From Opeltia flavorubescens (lineage: Eukaryota; Ascomycota; Lecanoromycetes; Teloschistales; Teloschistaceae), in contig KE546969.1 in the NCBI GenBank assembly GCA_000442125.1, forward strand, positions 1,887,712 to 1,951,711: a DNA stretch of 64,000 nt, read 5' to 3'. The translations under genes were made by a program, and so were the position numbers. Shown here one piece after another: positions 10,673 through 22,955 of the stretch. Under the pieces are notes generated by a model. It was not told the DNA's origin. It worked only from the letters and a program-made list of their open reading frames with translations, and did not search any database. How positions within the stretch are numbered: the first letter of the stretch is position 1; each line of letters begins with the position of its first letter.

Positions 10673-12716
10673 CTATGCGGAGTATGGGGATTTGGTGATT
10701 ATATGTCTTTTATGAGTGAGCGACTCTTATTGTGAGCGATGGCATTGTATGGTGTTGGATGGCGTCTTAGTATAATAGTATTTCTAGTCATTATTTAGGC
10801 AGACTTATTCAATGTCGACGTTCGCTTTTGTGCCTCTGTTAGCCGTATAGCAATTCGATCGGTTTACTCAATGGTATCATAGTCCACTACATTATGTAGC
10901 AAACGTACCGCTTCAAAATTTGGCTATGGTACCAATATCATCAATATTTATTTCGAAGGAGTAAAATAAACTTATCATGTTTATCGGTACACGGTTTCTT
11001 TCTTGAGCCCTTTCCCCTGCCGGATAATATCGGACATAGTATAGACATCTTTGGTGGATCAACCAAATCTAGATACCCATCCACTTCAGCACTACCAGAA
11101 CGTTGCAACCTCTAGCGTCAACATAATCTATCGACCTCTAACCCAAATTCCACTCCTGGCTCTCCGTCCCACTCAATACCTAAAAATCTAATAATAAGCC
11201 TGTATCTCTCCTTATTTTCTCTCAATATCCTTCTCTTTGACATCAAAACTCCTGCAGTGGCCGTCGATTTCCTAAATACACTCCTGACCTTCTCATCTAT
11301 CTTCTGAATGGAGTACAGTAGTCGATGCCCAGGATTCAGGAAACGGCCGTATGCGAAAGCAACAGTTTATATGGTCCCGGTGATAGTGACGACTAACTTG
11401 ATTAGTCTCCACACTAAAATTGCAGCGCGAATGGCCCGTGAGAAGAGTTGGAGGGGGAGACATTCAAGTTCTTCGTGAAGCAAGTCGGTCTCGTGGTAAA
11501 AGGGTATCTTAGGGTGGTAGCCAAAGAACGATCATCGACTACCTGCTGGCGGGTTATAGTGGGGACGTCGTAGTGCACCTTCTGTCAGGTTTCCTCCCCT
11601 TTGCATGTTTGTGAACTGTTTGGTCAATTGCCATTATTTTTGCCAGCATAATATGGAGAAACTTTAGGTTTCCGGTCAGAGACGAGTGATTGTTTGATAT
11701 GTCAAGCACGGTTTCATACTAGTTGTCTGTATCAAGCATTTTATATATCGATGGTTTAAGAGCTTAGAAAGCTGCTAGCACCGGGGTAATCTCTATTTTG
11801 ATCAAAGTGCGCGCAGATAGAACTAATGCAACTTTACTGTTCCAAGTCCTCAATTTCTACACCATCAAGCACCTAAACACTATGCAGGCGAAATATCCAA
11901 AGGCCTCGGCTCGACGAGGGCTTGTGTACGCATCCCTGCCAGCGATTGGAAGAAGCAAAAGTGAGACGCTAATAAGAATGCTACTGACTGCGAAAGCAAG
12001 TACTTTGATTGAGGGCGATGGCAACGAGTAGTAACAACATTCGGAATATTACCCGTGTATATTCTTTGGTATGCCGTTGCCTACGGAGGCAATCAAAGGT
12101 GCAATATTGGCGACGAAATGTAGTAATGTAACTTCAAGAATTCAAGAGAAGCAGCTGTTCTTTTAGCTTAACAAAAAGTAACCCAGACGTCGCTGAATGA
12201 AGGGCCCATACTTACCTAGAAGCTCCTGATAATGTAGCATTCTTGTTAAGGATATGTAGCCGTTGATACTAGTCATGGAAGAGAACATGGAAGAGAATTC
12301 TCGGCACATACGACCATTACACCAGTAGACATCAATTGAAAACCGGAACATCCTCATATATAGGTTACGTATGCTTAGAGGAGATTTGATAAAGGCTAAG
12401 AAATCAAAACCCATAGCCGTCGATATAAGCGACCAGGTGACGCTACATCCCAAGGCTGATTTAAAGCCTGGACAGAACCGTACTTCCGACGCCAATAGAG
12501 CACAAAAGGCTAAAATAGGCCAATCTCAAGCCTCATGGCGCGACAAAACTAACAATCAACATCCCTTCGCCACCAGGTCCAAGCCCCTTTGGATGTATAA
12601 GAAAGCGAAGTCTTGGCCATCTTTTACTACTCCACACAACAATTTTTTCCCACCAAATATATAATCTATCTCATCTTGCACAAGCAGTTCAGTTTTGATC
12701 AAATTTATTTGACGAT
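10673..12716. other. Intergenic, no supported gene
   Basis: Open frames at 11798-12031, 12163-12495 (-) and 12371-12664 show no domain, signal peptide or splice logic. I see nothing else. Confidence 0.45.
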
Positions 12717-13210
12717 ATGTCGGTCAGCGATGGAATGTTCACGCCTTTCCTTCCTTGCCCCGATAAACTCCGCACGTGGGACGAACACGGCAATCGTATC
12801 GCTACGCTTGAGAAAGTCAATGGGGAGGTTGTTGCGATACCGTATCATGGTCCTGAGTAACCTATTCTATCCTACCTCGCCTCCAAACGTCTAATGAAAA
12901 ATTTTCTGACAAAAAAAAATTTTCTAGGTCAGGTTTAGTACATCCATCAAAATCCGATAACAACGATGGGAATTTACAGGCGAGGAAAGAGGGCGATGAC
13001 AATGTTTCGATAACATCCAGACTTAGCGGAACGACTGTTGGCGAACATCAGGCCCGGGGAATTGATGATGGTGGGAAGAAGGACTCGTTTCTGAGACGGA
13101 TGCTCCGGAAAAAGAGTCAGGGTAAAGAGGTCTTAGTGGATGCATCTCATGGCGTTAATCGCCCGGCTGCGATACGGCATGGGAACCTTGCTACGAGTAT
13201 CTATGACTAG
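12717..13210 (+). CDS. Small two-exon hypothetical protein, 140 aa
   Basis: Two exons, each shorter than most ORF cut-offs, join cleanly: exon 1 12717-12856 and exon 2 12928-13210, with a 71-nt GT..AG intron and phase kept across the junction. The protein starts MSVSDGMFTPFLPCPDKLRT, continues through DEHGNRIATLEKVNGEVVAI, and has a low-complexity, charged second half. That half carries a basic patch (FLRRMLRKKSQGK) that could bind membrane or nucleic acid. No signal peptide and no transmembrane segment are present. The first exon has the balanced composition of a folded, conserved segment; the second looks disordered. I do not recognise a family and infer no function. Confidence 0.6.
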
Positions 13211-13802
13211 GATATGGGATCTAGATGGCGAAAGCTTTAACTTCTGATTGGGCTGTCTGGTATGAATTCCGATCTGGTAAAGAGTTCGTAGTTCAAGATA
13301 TATCGGCATGTTTATAGTGTCTGTTTTCTTTTTGAATTGATGAGATTTTCGGTATCTAAGATACCTTATGCATCAAGTATAGCGCTGCTACGATGAGACT
13401 CGTCAACTGACGTCTCTTTAGATGCGCTAAAATAATATATTTTGTTGAGGTCAAAACCCAAGTTAAGTATCTCGGCAAATGAATTATTGCGTAGAGGAAA
13501 TAAAGATATCTTCTTGACGTAGTTGATAATTCCTGAATCAGATCACAAGACGCTGGCGGGAGTCCTTTTCAAAGCTGTAGAGGGTAGACAATTTTCCGTT
13601 GACTATGTATCGATGGGATTATCTGATGCGTCTGTGCGGGTTCCTTTGAGGGATTTGAGGGAGTCTTCTATGACAAACATCCAGTGGAAGAATTTACGTC
13701 GTGCTTGAAAGACGCTTTGAGGGCTCCTTGAGTGTCCAATCGTTCCATCCAAAGAGGCTCGAAGATTCTAAGCGTTGCTCGAGCATCGATTACTTGTGCA
13801 AT
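13211..13802. other. Intergenic between the small gene and the HET gene
   Basis: Contains the 3' flanks of two converging genes. The frame 13523-13708 has no supporting feature. Confidence 0.45.
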
Positions 13803-15422
13803 TCAGTCAGGTGGTAAGAGCTCCAACCGCCACCAATCGCCGCTACTTTGGTAGATAGCAAGCCCATACTCACCCGGGATTTTTGTCTGGCGATTTACAT
13901 TCACGTGGTGTTTACGGTGACCTAGGTGCTCGGCCTTTAGTACAGGTAGGAATTTCAGTGTCGTATCCCTCGATGAGGTCAAGGTATGGCGCCAGCTGTT
14001 GATAGATTCCATCACTGAGGCGCCGTTGGCAAGAGATTGAAGCAGAATCTTATAATCCCCGTATTTCGTGACTGCGTGCTCCAGAATGAAGACCGGTGAA
14101 ACTCGATTGGTATCTTCGATAGTGATGACCGCGAAAGCGGGAACACAAGTAAAGTACATGTTTCTGCCTAATATAGGTTGCAGTTTGACGTAACCTGGCG
14201 GCGTGACATACCAAACGTGGATGCCATCTGGGATGGATATCTCGCTGAGGGACGACTGAGGTGATTTTTCATCAGTAAGAAGTGGCTGTATAGGCTCTTT
14301 GATATAAACCGTCCGACGATGCAGTTTATCCGAGCTCTGAAAACTTGGGGCAGGAACATGTTGACCTGGTAAGAGCCTTGTAACTATATTCGAATAGTCC
14401 TTTTTCTCCAAGATGATGACAAAAGGCTTGTCCGTATTGCCCCAGGCACAGTTCAGCGGGCAGAGGAGAGCTTTCTTCGATTGCAAAGAGCCCTCTTTGA
14501 TATTAACGTCGAATGTCTCTGTGATATTCGGTGACACTATTTTGTACACGGCTTTAAGTTGAAGCCCTCGATTGGTGACGGTGAAAGGTGTTCTGTTGTA
14601 CCTTGGATGAGACAACGGAGAGATGTCGCCACTCCAAGCGAAGCTTCTGGGCGACACTGCGAAGATACCAGACTCTAGTACAGGCTCATGCCACGCGAAT
14701 AGCGACTCATCTTCTATGCTCCGGACGATTTCATGCTGAAGCCTTTGGAATGCCTTCTGGCCTTCTCCATATAACAAAGGCATATTCACGTCGAACAATC
14801 CCATCAAGCAATAAGCCTCATCTTCCACGCGAGTGGTCTGCCGGTGCGCTGCCCAAGACATCCGTGTGGCAACGCTGGCGTACGGTAACCACTTGTGGTC
14901 AAGGAAATACGTCTCTTCAATACCAGTCGCCAGGGAAATGTCGTATTTTAGACTCGTCTTGTCACCCACATAAACCCATTTTCGGTCATAGAAGGCCACT
15001 ACGACTGGCGCTAGAAGCTCTTGTAAGGTCCNCCCCCGCCGAAACCACCGACTGCGTCGAAAGGAGGCTCCATCGATCTCAGTCCCATCCTCACCACGAT
15101 CAAAGTCGCCCAAGTAGGTATAGCAGCACCTTGCATTGCGGTAATATGCGTACATGGAGTTGATGGCTTCCGATAATTCAGCACTGCTGGATTTATCAAT
15201 ACAGCACGTGTCGATCCAGATGTACTGGCAATTGTCCAAGGAGGCTAGTTCACAAGCTTTTTGGATTTTCTGGAACCCTTTTAAGAGGGAACGATATTGG
15301 CTTGAAATATCGTGGAAAGAAACCTCTTCCTCGCCCCAAGTATGAGATAAGATGCCGTACTCTTGGCTCCTGTGGTCGATGACATGATGGAGTTGTAACT
15401 CGGTTGTATGAAGTAGATACAT
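13803..15422 (-). CDS. HET domain protein (heterokaryon incompatibility)
   Basis: A 539-residue, single-exon protein with all three HET blocks. They are YGILSHTWGEEEVSF (about 22-36), the central YIWIDTCCIDKSSSAELSEA block (about 68-90) with SMYAYYRNARCCYTYLGD, and SRWFRRG.TLQELLAP (about 123-138), followed by CLMGLFDVNMPLLYGEGQKA. HET proteins act in non-self recognition and trigger cell death when incompatible alleles meet; the HET fold is related to TIR and is thought to act on nucleotides. The C-terminal ~290 residues are a variable region without NACHT, ankyrin or WD repeats. One unresolved base (15032) falls in the first position of an NGG codon where the family has Trp; T on the coding strand would restore TGG. 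No neighbouring HET partner is visible. Confidence 0.9.
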   Translation of the reverse strand: MYLLHTTELQLHHVIDHRSQEYGILSHTWGEEEVSFHDISSQYRSLLKGFQKIQKACELASLDNCQYIWIDTCCIDKSSSAELSEAINSMYAYYRNARCCYTYLGDFDRGEDGTEIDGASFRRSRWFRRGXTLQELLAPVVVAFYDRKWVYVGDKTSLKYDISLATGIEETYFLDHKWLPYASVATRMSWAAHRQTTRVEDEAYCLMGLFDVNMPLLYGEGQKAFQRLQHEIVRSIEDESLFAWHEPVLESGIFAVSPRSFAWSGDISPLSHPRYNRTPFTVTNRGLQLKAVYKIVSPNITETFDVNIKEGSLQSKKALLCPLNCAWGNTDKPFVIILEKKDYSNIVTRLLPGQHVPAPSFQSSDKLHRRTVYIKEPIQPLLTDEKSPQSSLSEISIPDGIHVWYVTPPGYVKLQPILGRNMYFTCVPAFAVITIEDTNRVSPVFILEHAVTKYGDYKILLQSLANGASVMESINSWRHTLTSSRDTTLKFLPVLKAEHLGHRKHHVNVNRQTKIPGEYGLAIYQSSGDWWRLELLPPD

Positions 15423-16015
15423 GACTGGACAAGGTCAATGTCCAAGAAAGGCTTATTGCCCAACGTCTGTATCGCGCGAATCCTCGATAGATATGCTTCT
15501 GGAACCGAATAGCTCCTGAAACTGAAACTTGAGTGGTTGTCTCCTTATCACACTATGCGTCTATGAAGGACTGGCGACGAAAAGAGCGAGAGTTTGTGGT
15601 TCAAGTAAGGCAGGTCCAGAAGTGAGAAATCGAGCAAGGCTTCGAGCCTCACTTTGCCCAGCTGTTCCGATTGGCTGTGATTTCGTAAGACCTCTTTGAG
15701 CCACTAGCTCGCGATTGACCAATTAACCACTTGTATCATGCAAATGGTATTCCTATCCACGACAAGAAATATAAACAAGTTAATCAGTGGGACACAGCGA
15801 GTTGAAAGTATTGAGGACTGGTAATTTACGAATCTACTTAAAGCATACTAAGCCCAACCAGCTTCAGCCGCTAAGCCCCCTTGCCGGGCCACCATCTCAA
15901 TCGGGATATGGCTTTGCACTACTCCGCCCCCATCAAACAACCTCAGCCGTTCTTTTATCCTTTCTCCCTTTGGACTTGCACGTTACTTTGCGCGACTTAG
16001 GAATGATACAAAACC
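15423..16015. other. Divergent intergenic region
   Basis: Shared upstream region of the HET gene (minus) and the mucin-like pseudogene (plus). No supported gene. Confidence 0.45.
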
Positions 16016-17060
16016 ATGTCGTATAGCATCGTGACGACCACTGTGACAGCCTCGGCGCAAACGACTGGTATCTCCGGTGCCAGCGGTTCGATCATTGTTG
16101 CCCCAATTGCACAAGGCACATTTGGTGTCGAGCCTCAACAAAGCGGGACCCCTAAAGAAAGATAACAAAATAACCACTGCACCATGACTAGCGCCATTAG
16201 GACTCGAACCCAACGTAATATACTAAGCACTCTCGGCACACCTAAGTCTATACCAAACGAATTCCAGCCTCCTGGTGGTATTCCAGTCCAGCTTTCAAAC
16301 ACCTCCTTAGTACAGTTGGGGGTTTTTTTTACCTCTTGAATATGGTTTTGTCGTGAACAGTGACGTCGCACAAAATCAACTGTTCAGATACCTTCCTGGT
16401 GGTCTTTCTTATGTCACCGTCATCAAGGGTGAGAACGTCGTCATGCATTCTCTTCGAGCCTACGACACCAGGGTAGACTATGGCTATATTACGACCCTCG
16501 CTTTGGTGTTCATGCCTACAGATAGCCTGGATATACTAAGATCCGCAATTCGAGCGCCTGATAGCCCTCTCTACAATAACCTAGATGACTCGACTAGAAA
16601 AATCTCATCATATATTAATCCTACAATCCCCGTGGACGCAGACGCTATTCTTGGCGCTACCAACCCACCGAATACGACAGCTTCGGCATCTTCGAGCCCA
16701 GCATTCCCGAGTGCAACGCTTCCCATGTTGGGGTCCCTGAAACCGTCTTGTTCAGGCTTGAACACTGGCGCAAAGATTGGCATTAGTATAGCTGTCCCAA
16801 TACTCGTCGTCGCATTGCTTACGATCTGACTAATTTCCTGGAGAAGACGGAAAGCGTTGGCAACGGTTGGGCCTGGAGAAAGTGAGAGCAAGATATATGA
16901 CATTCAAGCAGACGAAAAAGCTTGCGAGCTTGATGTCGAGTATAGCCATGAATCATCTGCAGAAGAAAGACAGGAGCTGTCGGGAGAAGCGTGGAAGCGC
17001 GAGCTAGGTGGACCAGAAATTGCCAAGGAACTTGAGAACACCAATTACAAGGCAGATTAG
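16016..17060 (+). pseudogene. Broken Msb2-like signalling mucin (single-pass membrane sensor)
   Basis: Pieces in two frames line up as one former protein. From ATG 16016 runs a Ser/Thr-rich segment with an in-frame TAA at 16163. The same frame continues to FQPPGGIPVQLSNTSLVQLG and then shifts at a G5/T8 run (about 16316-16330). The other frame continues with LPLEYGFVVNSDVAQNQLF, YLPGGLSYVTVI, AYDTRVDYGYITTLALVF and INPTIPV. This resembles the extracellular membrane-proximal domain of Msb2-type mucins (recalled, not searched). Next come CSGLNTGAK, a transmembrane helix (IGISIAVPILVVALLTI), an in-frame TGA at 16827, and a tail starting ISWRRRKA and ending at 17060. Msb2 proteins sense surface and osmotic cues upstream of MAP kinases. 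Three lesions argue for a pseudogene; the homopolymer shift alone could be an assembly error and the TAA could lie in an unrecognised intron. Confidence 0.5.
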
Positions 17061-17902
17061 ACCGCGAGATGGAGCTGGGTAAGGATGACTCACGATAAAA
17101 GATCACATGTACACCAACGGGCGCCGGGGAGGTAACCGATTCTGGGACTCTTCGAGGATCGAATTACCTAGATATCTATTGTTTCGGTCCCCATGAAGTA
17201 GATCTCTGTACCTAGAGCAATTATTAAGTGATTCTTAGATCGAGATGCATTTGATCAGGCTTACGGGGTCAATCGCGGAATGAGAAATTTAATGTATACG
17301 GGGTATATCTGCGTATCAATTATGCGTCCACCTAGTTCATCATCAAGCCCATTATTCTCAATAATCACTCCTGGTGCATATTCAGTTTGCTTGCCAATAC
17401 TGCATGAACCATCCTCAAGCATTGTAGTCAATGAAAAGAACATCCCTCCCAACGATATAAACATCAAATCTCTTTTTCTAGAATATTATCTCCATTAGCA
17501 TGAGGTCGTGAGTCTGATCCCAACACATCCCAGGCTGATCTACTAACAATAACGTAGCCGAGTCAAATGAACTAGATCGCACTCAGATTACAACACTGAT
17601 TTGTGGGTCTAGATACTCGCGGATGAACCTCGCAGCATTGATTCTCAAATTATCTAATAAAGATACAAGGATATTTATTTCTGCAATCGATACTTTATCG
17701 AAGAACTTCACTCTAGATTATACGCTTCAACTCTTGTGGCAAACGCAAAGACGACATGTTCAATGCCCTGTCATCCCATCAATGATATGATCACAGCTAA
17801 ATCAGCTAGACGAAGATTGGAAATCCAGGCTCGGTAGTGCAGAGACTACAAGCTAGGAATTCAAACAGTGCAGAACGAATTTTACCGACAACTTCCACTG
17901 GC
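17061..17902. other. Intergenic, no supported gene
   Basis: Nothing recognisable on either strand. Confidence 0.5.
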
Positions 17903-19433
17903 CTACAAGCTTTTCCCCGGCTCCTTGACCAAAATACCCTGCTTCCAAATCCACTTGACACCTCCTTCTTGCACCAGAATCTCAATATTGTCCAACACGC
18001 TACCTTCAACAGCTACTAAGTCGGCATCCCAACCAACTTTCAGTTGTCCACTTCTGGGTGCCATCTTTCCCAATGTCTCGGCAGCAGTTGCGGTCGCCGC
18101 CTCAATGGCTTGTAACGGCGTCATGCCTGCCTCAACCGCATACCGCAGCTCCTTTGCATTACTTCCATGACTAAATACCTTCCCTCTTGGTCCTTCCATC
18201 ACGCTTCCACTCACACCAAGATCAGTCCCAAGCGCGATCTTCACGCCACTTCTAACCGCAAGCTTGTACGCTGCTTTATGCGTATCAGCTGCATACTTCA
18301 GCTTCGCATAAGATTCCGGATCCCAGAGTTCCGGGACTTGCAAGCCCGCTTCGAAAAAGTTACGCGTTGCGATGAATATCACATTCTTCGATTTCATGAG
18401 CTCTAGACACTCAGAGTCGACATAGGTGCCGTGCTCGATGGTTCCAACGCCTGCGTTCAAGGCTGCCATAATTCCAGCTTTCCCATGACAATGCGCGGAT
18501 ACAGTGCGATCACTTCGCTGCGCTTCCTCTACCATCACGCGTAATTCGGCGTCGGAGAATTGCCGATGTTCTGGGTCGTCGACGAGAGATGTGCAGCCTC
18601 CACTCGCAATGACCTTGATGCAACTAGCACCACGCCGAAGCTGAGAACGTACAGCTTTCAGACATTCGTCGGTGCCGTCGGCGATGCTCAATGGGAGGCC
18701 GTGGCATTCGACTGCCTTGTTTATATCGGCGAGAGGTGTGGCGTGAGCGTCACCATGACCTGCAGTCATGCTGATCGGGGAGACGGAGCTGAAAACATTT
18801 GGACCCGGAATGGTGCCTTCATTGACAGCATCCTTGACCTGGTAGCCCCAGCCGCCAAGCTCACGAACGGAGGTAAAGCCAGCATTGAGCTGGAAAGAAT
18901 GGGATTAGCTTAAATTTTCCCTCAAAGTACGATACAATAGATCATTCATTCAGAACAACGCCGGTTTGTGTTCAAGCAACCCTTAATGTCTACAGAGGAG
19001 ATGATCGTCAATCTGACGGAGCAGAATGGTGTTTTGTACTGATCCCGGCACCACCCAGTCCTTAAAATGCCTCGCCAATTTTGCACTTCACAAAAGCATA
19101 AAAGGTAATACAACGACTCGGAACATAACGACTTACAGTACACCTCAGATCCGCTGCAATCCTCGCGCCAGCCGAAGCGGGCGGTGTTCTATACACCTCG
19201 TCAATACTGATCTTCCTCGCCCCAAAATAATGCACATGCGCATCCCACAATCCAGGCATCAAAACAGGCACATGTGTGGCTTTCAGGTTCTGGTACGTCT
19301 CCGGCAGCGATGCTGTAGGACCTACGTAGCCGATAGTCTTTGAGTTGATGATCACGGTGGCGTCTTTTTGTGGGGCACCACGGCCAGGGATGAGGATTTG
19401 GGCATCAATGCGGGTGGGAGACAATGAAGCCAT
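17903..19433 (-). CDS. Amidohydrolase-superfamily enzyme (imidazolonepropionase/prolidase-like), 427 aa
   Basis: Two exons, 19433-19137 and 18889-17903, are joined over a 247-nt intron (GTAAGT donor, CAG acceptor, phase 0), giving an unbroken domain. Metal-ligand motifs are complete: DAHVHYFG (His66, His68), IKVIASGG (Lys191, the residue carbamylated in this family), SAHCHGK (His232), IEHGTYVD (His252) and ALGTDLG (Asp322). LRCT at the end of exon 1 continues as LNAGFTSVRELGGWG, as in relatives. The enzyme should hydrolyse an amide or ester bond in a small cyclic or peptide-like substrate in the cytosol; the exact substrate cannot be read from sequence. It lies immediately downstream of, and on the same strand as, an MFS transporter, suggesting uptake followed by hydrolysis. 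Confidence 0.9.
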
Positions 19434-20090
19434 TGCTCCAATATGTAAAGCAACAGAAGCTTGGATAACTTCCAGGTGATTGTTTGAACGGCCTGTTCAA
19501 ACGAAGTTTGATGGTTCAGATAGGATAGCAAATTCTCTGCGTAAGAATACTCCAAGGGTTCCTTGGATTCGGCTACGGATGTTTTTTGACCTCACAAGAA
19601 GAATTCAGGTCGGATGTACGTTAATATTAACTCAGTGCCACTTTTGAGTATTTATGATGCATAATTGGATTTGTTTCCAGTCCTCGTGACTAACCTCAAT
19701 CGACCAGCGCTGGAACCGGAGAGGAGAAGGGTCTGAGTAGTTTATGTGTCTAAACGTAAGTACTTGCTGCCTGATCATCCAAATTCGCTAAACTATTTTC
19801 ATCCTAGCTAGTTTGAGGAGTCCATCTGTGTAACGGTACACTCATGCAAATCTTTGACTAGACGCTTCGAGAAGGCGTTCTGAATGTATAGCATGATCTG
19901 TAGGGTTATGAAACCCCCCCGAATATCAAGAAAAGGAATCTTATCTACTGTAGAATGCATTCAATTTTTCCTGATACATGACTATGGACATTTCCTCCAC
20001 CAGTATGCCCAAGACTTCATGTACTTCATCGAATCTATGTACGGGGGAATTCCCGCATCCAAACCTTAGAAGAAGAGTGGGAGGGAAATA
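19434..20090. other. Intergenic between transporter and amidohydrolase
   Basis: Promoter region of the amidohydrolase and 3' flank of the transporter. No other gene seen. Confidence 0.45.
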
Positions 20091-21989
20091 CTAGAGTGTG
20101 TAGATGAGTTCTGGATTCTCCCTATCTGTGAGATCCAACCACTCGCTATACTCAAGCTTCTTGTATCCCGGTTCGGCACGTATCGCAGCCTTTCGCTGGT
20201 TTTCTCGTCGGTAATACCACCATATGAAAGCCAGGATCACGACACAGAAACTCCAGCAGACTATCCATTGGATTTATCAGCACCCTCCATCTCAATCACC
20301 ACTCAAATAACTGCAAGAGATTGAAAGTACCTAGAATTGTAATCTCCGCTCCCCTAAATCTTGGCGCCTCTCTGGCAATGAACGTCTGTGGTCCAATGAT
20401 ATTACCAGCACAGTAAGCGATTAGGAAGAGGGCAGCAAATGTTGTCTTCTTCGTGTATCCGGCAACATTACTGCTGATTAGGCTCAAGAGGCCAACCAAG
20501 CTCACTGTCGAGATGTTCGAGATATAGTAACCAGCCAGCCTGCCGCCTTTGTTCTCAAGTGGTAGGGCGATGATGAGGATCATACCAAGAATGGAGATCC
20601 ATAGTCCGACTGATGAGACTAATATTCTTTGCTTGAACTTGTCTCCCACGTAGCCGGATAGTAGGATGGCTATGGCACCAATGGCGCCGGCAGGTGTTCC
20701 ATAAAGGAGCGACTAAAATCTTGTGCTTCAGTCAATGCCACAACGATAGCAGAGGTGACATGGAGTAGGAGTAGTTCACCTGCGTGGGTGTAAAGCCAAA
20801 GCTAACGATGAGTTGAGAGAAGAAGTTCGAAACACCTCCTGCTCAGCAGATTAGTTTGATAGGAAAAAGCATCGTAAAATATCTTTGATACCGTTTGGAA
20901 TGTCCCAGAGAAGAGCAAAAAGGACGAAGGCCTTGTGCGATTGTCAGTAAAAATAGCAGTACGGAGGAGGTATATAGTCACCCAGGTTTGAGGATCCGAG
21001 AGTGCTTCCTGCTCATTGTTTAAGCGAGGAACCATCGTGAGATCTAAATTTCCACATACTCTGAATTGGTAGGGTTTGAAGTATTTGTTGCCAATACCTT
21101 GTCTTGTATCAGCGACGAATTCTGCATTCTCATTGGCCGCTGACTTACCTTGCTGATTTGACCTTGTCCTCTCGACAGCAAGTCTTCTTTCTCCAGCGTC
21201 GAGGAAGCGCGCCTTCAGCGGACTATCGGGCATGAATATGACGAAGAAAAAACCCATGGTGACCGTAGCCAAACCCCAAACAAGGAACAGAATCTTCCAG
21301 CTTGCAAGAGCCTCTGATTTGCCCACAGTTCCCTTAGCGACCGCATATGCAATGAGACCACCACATACGTTGGCGAACCCATTGAAGCTGAACCATATGC
21401 TTGTTCTAGTGCCCTGCTCTTTCTTTGTGTACCATTGTGAGGTGAATAGTACGAAGGCTGGGGTAACGGATGCTTCCAGCATGCCGAGAGCAAAGCGCAC
21501 GGTGGCAATGCTGGCGAAGTTGGTGCATGCTGCAGTACAGGCGAGGACTAGTCCCCACAGGACAATGTTGAGCCCCGTATACCTCGCCAGCGGGAGTCGT
21601 TGGAGAAGTCTGTTGGTAGGATATTCGAAACCCAAATACCCAAAGTAGAAGAGAGATCCCAACCATTGGTAATTGTTCTTCGTCAAATGGAGCTCCTCCT
21701 CAAGTCCCATGATACTTGCATAGGAAAGAGTTGTCTTGTCGAGATAGTTTAGCCCATAGACCACGCACATGAGGGGGAGTATGTGCAAATCAATCTTTCT
21801 CAATAGTTTCTTGTGAGTCTCTTCATCAATGGCTACTGATCCGGCAATATCCTGCGTTTGGAGAACTTGCAAAGCTTCGTCGGCTTCTTTGGAACCTTTC
21901 AACTCGGCTTTGCACGCTGGGCTTGGTTTGTCTTTAATTTCGAGTGTTGATTTGACCTCAGTACGGATGTTTCTTTTCTCCACATCCAT
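20091..21989 (-). CDS. MFS transporter, Dal5/allantoate permease (ACS) family, six exons, 535 aa
   Basis: Exons 21989-21060, 21008-20982, 20931-20892, 20838-20780, 20712-20331 and 20260-20091 all have GT..AG introns and sum to an exact open frame, so the gene is intact despite looking fragmented. Signature segments are LLRKIDLHILPLMCVVYGLN and YLDKTTLSYAS at the first membrane helix, then EYPTNRLLQRLP, and WKILFLVWGLATVTMGFFF at the end of the first six helices. After the loop with KYFKPYQFR come EALSDPQTW and AFVLFALLWDIPNG, and the second half contains LLSGYVGDKFKQR. This matches anion:cation symporters that import allantoate, nicotinate, pantothenate or small peptides across the plasma membrane. 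The neighbouring amidohydrolase suggests an amide-containing substrate. Confidence 0.9.
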
Positions 21990-22955
21990 GATGCTGTTAT
22001 AGCATACAAGTTTCTCGACTGTCCTTCACGAACGATCATAGAGGAGAAAACCATGGGGTGAGCAATTAACCTCGTACCCGCGAGCATGGCGATTCTGAAG
22101 CGAGGTTCAATTTCTTACATGTCCAATAACGTCATCTTCACTATCTCCGAGAGTCGTGTAACCACACCTAGCCGACGGCGAGGACACATCGACACCTTCA
22201 CTGACGCACATTGTTCCGTGAGACATGTACCATCAACGATATGCAGCGGATTCCCCAGTCCACCGGGTCAGGAGCGACACAACGACATCATTCATTCCAA
22301 TATAACACAGTTGCCTTCATGCAGACAGTAACCGACAAGGAAGGTACTTTTCAGAAATAAATTAAACAGATGTATGTCCCTGTCGCTGTTGCGATCGTGA
22401 CGTGAGAACCCAGTAAGGCTCAGCCAATCTCCTCACGGTCGTTATGCAAGGCACCAAATGCGGCTTGCAGTTGCGTCATATGCCAGTCTCCTGTTAAGCG
22501 ATAACGGAACGCCGGGATATGCTTCCGATCCTCTTCACATGCTGATAGCGTTTCATGCCAGATTAATTACTTTAAGCGGCAATGACCATGGAATAAGGGT
22601 TGCCAAACCTTACATCTCTGGAGATTGACTTGCCTTCGCCGCAACTTCATGAGGCTTGACGGTTTCTGGTCCTGGTTCTGTATCAATATGACTGCAGTCA
22701 TCCTGTACAGAATGTTTACAAGCTTGTCTCGAATCTGTAACCGACTATGTTGTACAGGGGTGCTTCATCACCGCCGTACCCTCCAAGCTGGAACCTTTTC
22801 GAAAAGACGGGCTCGTTACCCTCGTTAGGTCCTACTGATATAGGGACAATGTGTCTGCTTGACAATGTAATTCTCTCATCACCAAAGTCTTGTCTGACAG
22901 GATTTCTGTCTATCAACCCTTTCGTAGAGGGATCAAAGGAGCGATATTGGCTGAG
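21990..22955. other. Divergent intergenic region
   Basis: Upstream region of the MFS gene (minus) and the rhodopsin-like gene (plus). Frames at 22625-22995 do not join to either gene and are probably chance. Confidence 0.45.
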
